Of a stretch of 12,705 nt of DNA, positions 7,386 through 12,705 are shown in pieces (position 1 is the first letter of the stretch; each line of letters opens with the position of its first letter). The stretch covers positions 1-12,705 of the forward strand of contig JAPKBY010000019.1 in the NCBI GenBank assembly GCA_028823185.1, given 5' to 3'. Source of the DNA: Planctomycetota bacterium. Lineage in GTDB: Bacteria; Planctomycetota; UBA1135; GCA-002686595. The translations under genes were made by a program, and so were the position numbers. Under the pieces are notes generated by a model. The model searched no databases. It was given only the letters and a program-made list of their open reading frames with translations, and was not told where the DNA came from.

Positions 7386-8110
7386 GACGGCTCCTTTGTG
7401 GAAACATTGAGCCAAGCCTGGGCCATGGCGAGGTCTTCTGGCGTGGTGAGCTTAGCGTTAGCAGCGGCTCCTTGAACGATGGGGACAGGTCCAAAGCGCT
7501 CTTCCCAGAGGGCGCTCTCATCGGTGGCAGCGCCAGAGCTCTCACGAGACTCCTCGAGCAGAGTGAGGAGCTTGGCGCGCGGGAAGACCTGTGGCGTCTG
7601 TGCGATCCAGACGCGATCTCGGTCGATCGTGCGCTCTGCGTTGACGCCATCGCTGCTCTCTTTGAGTGTGTCTCTAGAAGGGATAGCGACTAGCGCGGCG
7701 CCTTCGCGCTCAGCGCAAGAGATCGCTGCGCTGATGGTGGAGGGGGCGATGAGGGGACGGGCAGCGTCATGTACGGCTACCAGAGAGATCTCTGTGGTGA
7801 CCGCCGCTACTCCTCTTCGAACTGAGTCAGAGCGGGTCTCTCCGCCTGGGACGATCTCTCTTAGCTTTGTGATTCCGGCGGCATCAGCGAGCTCTTGAAA
7901 TTCAACAGCGTGCTCTTCTCTGGCGACGAGGATGATCTCGTCTATCTCAGGTGTGTTCTCGAAGGCGAGGAGGCTCCTGGAGAGCACCGTAAGACCTCCG
8001 AGTTTGAAGAGGAGTTTTGAGTTGCCGGGCGTCTCGCCCATGCGTGAGGAGCGTCCAGCGGCGACGATCACCGCTGCGGCGCTGGGGGAGGATTCTCTTG
8101 TGTGGGGCAT
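7382..8110 (-). CDS. ispD: 2-C-methyl-D-erythritol 4-phosphate cytidylyltransferase
   Basis: Third enzyme of the MEP pathway; it transfers CMP from CTP to methylerythritol 4-phosphate, giving CDP-ME. It has 242 residues, the usual size. Signatures in order: nucleotide loop VIVAAGRSSRMG (14-25) with SKLL (31-34), GGETRSDSVRRG (89-100), VHDAARP (113-119), QTPQVF (171-176), TDESAL (196-201) and AANAKLTTPEDL (216-227). Product passes through IspE, not seen here, before reaching IspF. The start ATG 8110 places the GxG loop close to the N-terminus as expected; its SD is weak. The gene overlaps ispF by four bases and diverges from ruvC across 80 bp. Confidence 0.97.
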   Translation of the reverse strand: MPHTRESSPSAAAVIVAAGRSSRMGETPGNSKLLFKLGGLTVLSRSLLAFENTPEIDEIILVAREEHAVEFQELADAAGITKLREIVPGGETRSDSVRRGVAAVTTEISLVAVHDAARPLIAPSTISAAISCAEREGAALVAIPSRDTLKESSDGVNAERTIDRDRVWIAQTPQVFPRAKLLTLLEESRESSGAATDESALWEERFGPVPIVQGAAANAKLTTPEDLAMAQAWLNVSTKEPS

Positions 8111-8190
8111 GATCTGAGGATGAGAAGGTCGCGAGGCTTCAACCGTCGCTCCCTAAAGCGTAGGTTCCAAAGGCCCGCCTAGGAATAACC
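8111..8190. promoter_or_regulatory. ispD/ruvC divergent spacer
   Basis: 80-bp gap between divergent genes that must hold at least one start signal for each. The only element I can support is AGGA at 8181-8184, six bases ahead of the ruvC GTG. No confident promoter hexamers were found. Confidence 0.4.
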
Positions 8191-8796
8191 GTGCCCTCTT
8201 CATCACCTAAGAATCCCTCCTCAGAGGATAAATCCGCCTCCGGCCGACTCCCCCGGCGCAGCGAGCGGAGCACTCCTGTGGTGATGGGGATCGATCCAGG
8301 CACCAGGATCGTGGGCTATGGAGCGATCGCAGTGACCGCGGACGGCCTCAAGCTCGTCGCGGCTGGAGAGTTGAGGCAGCCTGCCTCTATGGCGATTCCA
8401 AACAGGCTCGCAGGCCTGCGGAGCGACATCGATGAGCTGCTGATGCGCTTGGACCCGGACCTGGTCGTAGTCGAAGAGGCCTTTACATCTCGAAATGTGC
8501 AGTCAGCCCTCCGGATCGCTGAGTCTCGCGGAGTGATGCTCTCTTCCGCGGCTGCTTGCGGGGCAGAGGTGACACAGCTCTCTCCTTCAGCAGCTCGAAA
8601 GCGAGTCGTCGGAAATGGGAGCGCAGATAAGACTCAGGTGGCCAAGATGGTGGCGGCAGCGCTCAACTTAGATGAAATCCCAGGCACTCTCGATGTCTCA
8701 GATGCCCTCGCCCTCGCGATCGCGGCGGCTTACAACATGGACCGCGCTCGGCGCCTCGCGCCGACAACGGAGGCTCGCACTGCGCGAGAAGGCTGA
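8191..8796 (+). CDS. ruvC: crossover junction endodeoxyribonuclease RuvC
   Basis: Holliday-junction resolvase that works as a dimer with RuvAB in recombinational repair. The RNase H-fold signatures are present: MGIDPGTRIVGYG (catalytic Asp35), VVVEEAF (the catalytic Glu), KRVVGNGSADKTQV, and DVSDALALA carrying the two late acidic residues. Without its first 30 residues the protein matches the family length. GTG 8191 is called because AGGA stands six bases upstream, which gives a Ser/Pro/charged 30-residue extension; ATG 8284 or the GTG codons just before it would give the conventional short N-terminus, so the start is uncertain. ruvA and ruvB are not adjacent. The next gene starts four bases after the stop, suggesting co-translation. 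Confidence 0.96.
   Translation: MPSSSPKNPSSEDKSASGRLPRRSERSTPVVMGIDPGTRIVGYGAIAVTADGLKLVAAGELRQPASMAIPNRLAGLRSDIDELLMRLDPDLVVVEEAFTSRNVQSALRIAESRGVMLSSAAACGAEVTQLSPSAARKRVVGNGSADKTQVAKMVAAALNLDEIPGTLDVSDALALAIAAAYNMDRARRLAPTTEARTAREG
8786..8792 (+). promoter_or_regulatory. ribosome binding site of the gene after ruvC
   Basis: GAGAAGG lies at the very end of ruvC, eight bases before ATG 8801. It decides the start of the following gene in favour of 8801 over several in-frame codons inside ruvC. Confidence 0.6.
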
Positions 8797-8800
8797 ACTT

Positions 8801-9658
8801 ATGGGAAGTAAAAAGAGAGAGATAAGAGCAGAGACTGCGACAGAGAGTTCGGAGAGAGCAGACGGATACCTAGGTGAGCTGTCCAGGATCATCAAGGGGT
8901 GGCGACACCTCGCGAGTGATGTGCGCGTTGATGGTGATCACGTCGCTCTCCTTCTCGGAGAGTCTGAAGGTCGCCTCGTCTTTGTTCATCACATCGTCGG
9001 ATCAAAGGACGAGGTGACTCGTGGTGCTCTGATGTCTATCTCTCGGGCTGAGCTGGATGCGCGGCGTCTTGGCGCTCAGTTCTCTGTCGGGGAGGAGATC
9101 GCTCCGCTCGTCGTCGTCGTCACAGAGGGGAAGACTCAGGGAGTGTTGAGACAGTTGAGCGCGCTGTGCCCAGAGCCGCTCCTCTTGCTCGCTGAGCGTC
9201 GCCTGACAACGGCTGAAGGAAACATGCGCTTTCTCGAGGTGCTGACTCCACAGGTCGAGGTTCAAGTCACTCCGCTTGAGAGTGCGGCACGAGCAGTGAG
9301 CTCCACCTCACAGTTGTCTCAGGAATTGGAGCGCGTGGTCGCTAGAGTTGACCGCATCGACCCTGATCTTCAGCGAGACAGATTTGAAGACGAGGTGCGA
9401 TGGAGCTGGTTCGGAGAGCCGCTCTGTTCAGTTGAGCTAGGGGCAGGTGGAGAGCTGCAGGGCAGGATCGGAGCTGATGGTGTCCCTCATGACATCACAG
9501 AGAGCCGGTCCATGGAGGTCTTCCTTGATTGGGTCTTAGCTCAACATCTCGAGCTGATCGAGACCGTCGAGGGGGCCTCTCTTAAGGATGTCGAGCTCAT
9601 GCCTCACTCCTCAGAGCCGCTCTTGACACCTGAAGAGATCGCTGCATTCCAGGAATAG
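8801..9658 (+). CDS. hypothetical protein coupled to ruvC, 285 residues
   Basis: I do not recognise the family. The start is MGSKKREIRAE, preceded by GAGAAGG, and the N-terminus is very basic and acidic. The body then reads RIIKGWRHLASDVRVDGDHVALL, GRLVFVHHIVG, EIAPLVVVVTEGKTQGVLRQL, PEPLLLLAERRLTTAEG and MRFLEVLTP. This alternation of buried strands and helices, in the order strand, 'GRLVFV' strand, Arg-rich helix, 'LVVVV' strand, resembles predicted restriction-endonuclease-like proteins. If so, the usual E-x-K catalytic pair is not apparent where I would expect it, so this is speculation. The C-terminal third is acidic and ends LLTPEEIAAFQE. No signal peptide or membrane segment. The four-base distance from ruvC suggests joint expression and a possible DNA-repair link. 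Confidence 0.75.
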   Translation: MGSKKREIRAETATESSERADGYLGELSRIIKGWRHLASDVRVDGDHVALLLGESEGRLVFVHHIVGSKDEVTRGALMSISRAELDARRLGAQFSVGEEIAPLVVVVTEGKTQGVLRQLSALCPEPLLLLAERRLTTAEGNMRFLEVLTPQVEVQVTPLESAARAVSSTSQLSQELERVVARVDRIDPDLQRDRFEDEVRWSWFGEPLCSVELGAGGELQGRIGADGVPHDITESRSMEVFLDWVLAQHLELIETVEGASLKDVELMPHSSEPLLTPEEIAAFQE

Positions 9659-9782
9659 GCCCTCTCTGGGTTTCTTTCGTGGATTCCCTTGGATGCTTTA
9701 TTCAAGTCAGGCAGTCTGATCTTGCCTCAGCCGCACGCCGCACCTTCGAGCGGACGGCGGCATTCTCCAGCCTCCTTCTCTA

Positions 9783-10724
9783 TTGAATTGGAACCAGGCT
9801 CGTCGGTTATTCAGGCGTCAAGGCGCCATGAAGAACGAGCCCTCGCGAGCGCGCAGCTCTCGTCTAAAGAGCGCGCTGCCGATCGGGGGGGTTCGTGCTG
9901 CGTCGTTGTGCATCGCCAGCGGTAAGGGGGGTGTCGGTAAGTCAGTCCTCTCCGCCTCGCTCGCGGCCTATTTGGCGACACGTGGGCGCACACTGCTCGT
10001 AGACGCAGACCTTGGGATGGGGAACGCCCACATCCTTCAAGGCGTACAGCCGAGCTCGAGCCTGGTGGATTTCATTGAGAGAGGAGACACCGTCGGAGAT
10101 ATACGGACGAGGTGTGGAGAGGGCTTGGATCTCTTAGCGGGAGGGTCCGGTGTTCCCCATATGGCTGGGTTGAAGCGTGAGGATCGTGCGCGCCTCGCCG
10201 CGCAACTCGCCGAATTGGAGGTCGCTTATCAATTCCTTGTCGTCGACTCAGCAGCTGGGATCTCGAATCAAACGATGGCCTTCGGTGCTGCGGCAGATCG
10301 CTTGCTCCTCGTTGTGACCCCGGATGTGACGTCGATGACGGACGCCTATGGCTTTCTCAAAGTTCACAGTCAGGTGCGGCCAGCGGGAGAGGCGCTCTTC
10401 GTTGTGAATAGAGTTATAGATGAAGCTCAGGCGTATCAGACAGCCGCTCGCTTCAAGGAGGTCTCACAGCGTTTTCTCGGAGTGGAGCCGCGTTGGCTCG
10501 GCTTTATCCCTGATGACCCCGCCGTAGGGGCGTCGGTGAATCAGCGGCGACCGCTCTTGCTTGCGGAGCCCTCATCTCTAGCTGGGCGATCGCTGATCGG
10601 CATCTCCGCCCAGATATTCTCCGAGCTGGAGTGTCTCTGTCCGCGCGGCCTAGGGCGCTCCATGCACGCGGTCAGCGGGGGTGAGGCGCTCTCGGATGCT
10701 GCGAGAGCTGCTCAGCGCTCCTGA
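9783..10724 (+). CDS. flhG: FlhG/MinD-family ParA-type ATPase
   Basis: Deviant-Walker-A ATPase of about 313 residues, membrane associated when ATP bound; FlhG proteins set flagellar number and position. Deviant P-loop SGKGGVGKS (46-54), LLVDADLGMGNAHILQG (71-87), GLDLLAGGSGV, switch region VVDSAAGIS (153-161) and VVTPDVTSMTDAYGFLK are the FlhG/YlxH pattern rather than MinD or Soj. The TTG at 9783 is the only usable start before ATG 9828; it adds NWNQARRLFRR, which resembles the DQAxxLR activator helix FlhG uses to stimulate FlhF, so I prefer it although no SD is visible. ATG 9828 has AAGG four bases upstream and is the alternative. The 124 bp before 9783 holds no gene I can support. No flhF is adjacent. 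The 3' end overlaps the convergent ComEA-like gene. Confidence 0.87.
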   Translation: MNWNQARRLFRRQGAMKNEPSRARSSRLKSALPIGGVRAASLCIASGKGGVGKSVLSASLAAYLATRGRTLLVDADLGMGNAHILQGVQPSSSLVDFIERGDTVGDIRTRCGEGLDLLAGGSGVPHMAGLKREDRARLAAQLAELEVAYQFLVVDSAAGISNQTMAFGAAADRLLLVVTPDVTSMTDAYGFLKVHSQVRPAGEALFVVNRVIDEAQAYQTAARFKEVSQRFLGVEPRWLGFIPDDPAVGASVNQRRPLLLAEPSSLAGRSLIGISAQIFSELECLCPRGLGRSMHAVSGGEALSDAARAAQRS

Positions 10725-11021
10725 GTTAGGGGAGAGAGCGGAACGAATACGAGCAGCGGTTGCAGGGCCGATGCCTGGGATCTCTTGGAGGGGCGGCAGC
10801 GCACCATTTTGGACTCTGGCGTAGACGATGGCCTGGGCTCGTTTGGGTCCGAGGCCTCCGAGGCCGCGCAGTTCTCTCACTGCACCACGCCTTAGGAGCT
10901 CTTCATGGGGCGTAGAGGCCTCGATTCGGCTCGGCAGCGCGCTCTCCCCATGGTCATGGAAGAGCGCAGAAACGAGCAGCCACCCGGCTAGGAAGCAGGT
11001 CAGGGACTGGCGAGCTTTCAT
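10650..11021 (-). CDS. ComEA-like helix-hairpin-helix protein
   Basis: 123-residue protein with an N-terminal hydrophobic segment (CFLAGWLLVSALF, residues 9-21) after MKARQSLT, fitting a signal peptide or single membrane anchor. Two helix-hairpin-helix motifs follow: GLGGLGPKRAQAIVYARV (53-70) and IPGIGPATAARIRSAL (81-96). This spacing is that of ComEA, the periplasmic or membrane-bound DNA receptor of natural transformation, although related small proteins exist outside competence. The start ATG 11021 has AGAGG about 11 bases upstream. About the last 25 residues (SSSRSIRERLTPADRVHGAP included) are encoded opposite the flhG 3' end, giving a 75-bp convergent overlap. No other competence genes are seen here. 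Confidence 0.85.
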   Translation of the reverse strand: MKARQSLTCFLAGWLLVSALFHDHGESALPSRIEASTPHEELLRRGAVRELRGLGGLGPKRAQAIVYARVQNGALPPLQEIPGIGPATAARIRSALSPNSGALSSSRSIRERLTPADRVHGAP

Positions 11022-11086
11022 TGAAGGAGTGACCTCTTAGCGAACTCTCGGTCGCAGAAGTATCGCTCGGGTATTAACCTCCAACG

Positions 11087-12001
11087 ATGCAGTCAGCCTC
11101 ACAGATGTTGCCGCGCAGAGATGGGCCCCTGACCTCGCTCCCTCCGGAGGAGGTCGAGGCCGTCGTTCTCCATGCGCTCGCTGAGGATCTAGGTGGAGTC
11201 GTTGAGGTCAGTCAAGACCTGACGACGGCTGCCTGTGTGTCTGGGGCTAAGCCGGCTACGGCTCAGCTCGTCGCGAGGGAGGGGGGAGTCATGGCAGGCG
11301 TGCAGGTCTTCGCGGCGACCTTCGCTCTGCTTGACAGCGCGGCGACTGTGGAGGTGGTGAGAGCTGATGGTCAGCGCTTCGAACCTGGTGAGGTCCTCGC
11401 GAGCGTGAGCTGTGAGGCGGCAGCGCTTTTGGTCGCAGAGCGCACGGCGCTGAACCTCCTGCAGAGACTCTGCGGGGTCGCGACTCGGACTGCGGCGTTC
11501 GTTGCGCGAGCTGATGGCAAGGCGCGCGTCTTAGACACTCGCAAGACTACACCCGGCTTGCGCCGTTTGGAGCGTCACGCTGTGCGTTGCGGTGGCGGTG
11601 AGAATCATCGCTTCGGCCTCTCTGATGAGGTGATGATTAAGGACAACCACTTGGACCTCTCCGGGCGGACTCTTGAAGAGCTCGTGGTCTCTGCGCGCGC
11701 CGCGGTCTCCGGCGATGTCCGTGTGACGGTTGAGGCACGCGATCTGAAGGAGGCGCGCGCTGCAGTTCAGGGCGGCGCGGATGTCGTGATGCTGGACAAT
11801 ATCGAACCGAGCGAGATGAGCGCGATGCTCGACGAGCTGCGTTCGCTCATCGGCGCTAGGCCCGTTGAGTTTGAAGCCTCCGGTGGCGTCAACTTGGAGA
11901 CGATCGCTGCAGTCGCTGCATGCGGTGTTGAGCGCGTCTCTGTCGGCGCATTGACACACTCCGCGCCAGCGATCGACTTGGCGCTCGAGGTCGAGCTTTG
12001 A
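11087..12001 (+). CDS. nadC: nicotinate-nucleotide pyrophosphorylase (carboxylating)
   Basis: Quinolinate phosphoribosyltransferase of de novo NAD synthesis: quinolinate plus PRPP gives nicotinate mononucleotide, PPi and CO2, in the cytoplasm. It has 304 residues, near the family norm. Signatures: ERTALNLLQRLCGVATRT (118-135), DTRKTTPGLR (150-159), GGGENHRFGLSD (169-180) with VMIKDNHL (182-189), TVEARDL, VVMLDNI, FEASGGVN (262-269) and VERVSVGALTHS (281-292). The N-terminal motif reads ALAEDLG...VSQDLTT where GDLTT is more usual. The start at ATG 11087 lacks an SD; an ATG six codons on (11105) is an alternative. Divergent from the ComEA-like gene across 65 bp. Its TGA overlaps the next gene's TTG. 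Confidence 0.97.
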   Translation: MQSASQMLPRRDGPLTSLPPEEVEAVVLHALAEDLGGVVEVSQDLTTAACVSGAKPATAQLVAREGGVMAGVQVFAATFALLDSAATVEVVRADGQRFEPGEVLASVSCEAAALLVAERTALNLLQRLCGVATRTAAFVARADGKARVLDTRKTTPGLRRLERHAVRCGGGENHRFGLSDEVMIKDNHLDLSGRTLEELVVSARAAVSGDVRVTVEARDLKEARAAVQGGADVVMLDNIEPSEMSAMLDELRSLIGARPVEFEASGGVNLETIAAVAACGVERVSVGALTHSAPAIDLALEVEL

Positions 12002-12486
12002 ATCGCCTCGTGATCAGCCGGCCCGGCGCTGGAGTTATTGGAGTCGTCTTTCCTGCCTCACATGACCAAGGAGTCCTCTGCCGGAGGATCCTAGAGGGCC
12101 ACGCACGAGACGAAGGGATCCCCTCTGGAGAGGATGCCGTCATCGGCCTCGTCACGAGCGAGCTCTTGACCAACGCGATCGATCACGGGGGCGGTGGAGG
12201 CGCGCACACTTTTCAAGAGCTTGGATCCGATGTGCGGGTTCGATCCAAGCTCACGGTCTCATCGAGCGGTTGGATCTTGGAGGTCTCGGATCGGGGCGGA
12301 GGAGATCCAGAAGAGCTGCGCGCCTTCCTTGATCCTGATGGCCTGCCGGACTTGGAGGATGAGCGCGGGCGTGGCTTCTTCCTCCTCGCGTCGAGCGTCG
12401 ACTCGCTGACTGTGGAGGCCAACCCGGAGGGGGATGGGCTCACCTTCAAAGCCGAGCGGAGATATGACTCTGCTGGAGAGTCATGA
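11998..12486 (+). CDS. RsbW-like GHKL ATP-binding protein (putative anti-sigma factor)
   Basis: 162-residue protein with a histidine-kinase-like ATPase fold of the RsbW/SpoIIAB type (HATPase_c_2). The N box is SELLTNAIDHG (Glu55, Asn59), the G1 box is SDRGGG (97-102) and the G2 box is ERGRGFFLL (122-130). Such proteins bind and often phosphorylate an anti-anti-sigma STAS partner, or hold a sigma factor. Neither partner lies in the window. The TTG start at 11998 overlaps the nadC stop and has GAGG (11987-11990) seven bases upstream; GTG 12010 is the alternative. Its TGA overlaps the next ATG. Tight coupling to nadC and a membrane protein is unusual for a regulator, and the functional link is unknown. 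Confidence 0.88.
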   Translation: MNRLVISRPGAGVIGVVFPASHDQGVLCRRILEGHARDEGIPSGEDAVIGLVTSELLTNAIDHGGGGGAHTFQELGSDVRVRSKLTVSSSGWILEVSDRGGGDPEELRAFLDPDGLPDLEDERGRGFFLLASSVDSLTVEANPEGDGLTFKAERRYDSAGES

Positions 12487-12705
12487 GTGAGAGCACAGAT
12501 CTAGAACGCGGCTTCATGCCGGCGCTCTGCAAATTCGGGCAGGGTCTCTTGAGCCTCCCGCGTGCAGCGGTGGTCGTACTTCTCCTTAGCTGGACCTATC
12601 TGATGCTCTGGGCGATGACGCTGCCCTCACAATCTGCGGAGGGCATCAATTACTTGAAGAGCTGGGTGAATAACCTCGGTCACGCGCCGCTCTTCGGTTT
12701 CTGGG
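12483..12705 (+). CDS. probable VanZ-like membrane protein (5' part, cut by window edge)
   Basis: 74 codons are visible before the right edge. ATG 12483 overlaps the upstream stop (ATGA) and has GGAG at 12475-12478, four bases before it. The product begins MSESTDLERGFMP, then a hydrophobic segment AAVVVLLSWTYLMLWAMTLP, then a short exposed loop and NLGHAPLFGFW entering a second membrane segment. A first helix followed by a conserved His near the second resembles the VanZ-like family, whose function outside teicoplanin resistance is unclear. The C-terminal part is needed to confirm this; it could be another small polytopic membrane protein. Confidence 0.65.
   Translation, partial: MSESTDLERGFMPALCKFGQGLLSLPRAAVVVLLLSWTYLMLWAMTLPSQSAEGINYLKSWVNNLGHAPLFGFW

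Noticed and set aside
7386..7415. Longer ispF N-terminus starting 30 bases upstream
   Set aside because: The strong SD and the family-typical MKIRTGLGFDVH place the start at 7385.
8672..8800. Longer N-terminus for the gene after ruvC, starting inside ruvC
   Set aside because: The extra residues are an out-of-frame reading of the ruvC 3' end, and GAGAAGG precedes ATG 8801.
9659..9682. Possible terminator CCC-TCTCT-GGG followed by a T-rich stretch
   Set aside because: The stem has only three Watson-Crick pairs; too weak to annotate.
9689..9925. Small plus-strand open frame in the gap before flhG
   Set aside because: It overlaps the flhG start in another frame, has no SD and no recognisable features.
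1..12705. Defence system, CRISPR array, insertion sequence or tRNA
   Set aside because: No spaced repeats, transposase motifs, terminal inverted repeats or tRNA-like cloverleaf were seen on either strand by reading.

Overview
The window is a GC-rich, gene-dense bacterial chromosome segment. A lipoprotein, a secreted parvulin-type foldase, an FlhG-type ParA ATPase and B12-binding radical SAM enzymes suggest a Gram-negative-type organism of an environmental lineage. Planctomycetota or a deltaproteobacterial-type phylum would fit, but no rRNA or clear lineage marker is present, so this stays a guess. I saw no tRNA, rRNA, CRISPR array or insertion sequence. Start codons are mixed: GTG and TTG are used repeatedly, and Shine-Dalgarno (SD) matches are often weak.

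Left block (1-4745, all minus strand). Reading in the direction of transcription: an unrecognised 236-residue protein; a lipoprotein one base after it; a 229-bp gap; then two tandem paralogous B12-binding radical SAM proteins separated by only 10 bases. The second paralog starts with GTG and runs off the left edge. This is the most accessory-looking part of the window and the best place to look for an undescribed pathway.

Centre (4746-8110). A 236-bp divergent spacer leads into a plus-strand, signal-peptide-bearing 614-residue parvulin-like peptidyl-prolyl isomerase with an unusually long, interrupted catalytic domain. It converges on ispD-ispF (minus strand, four-base overlap), two steps of the MEP isoprenoid pathway. 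A GC-rich hairpin lies between the convergent ends.

Right block (8191-12705, mostly plus strand). ruvC (Holliday-junction resolvase) is followed four bases later by an unrecognised 285-residue protein. Next comes an FlhG/MinD-type ATPase, without an FlhF gene next to it. A small secreted or anchored ComEA-like helix-hairpin-helix protein lies on the minus strand, and its 3' end overlaps flhG by 75 bp. The window closes with a tightly overlapping plus-strand chain: nadC (NAD synthesis), an RsbW-like histidine-kinase-fold ATPase, and the start of a probable VanZ-like membrane protein.

Most of the right half is ordinary housekeeping. The real unknowns are the tandem radical SAM pair, the two genes upstream of it, the modified parvulin, and the ruvC-coupled unknown protein.
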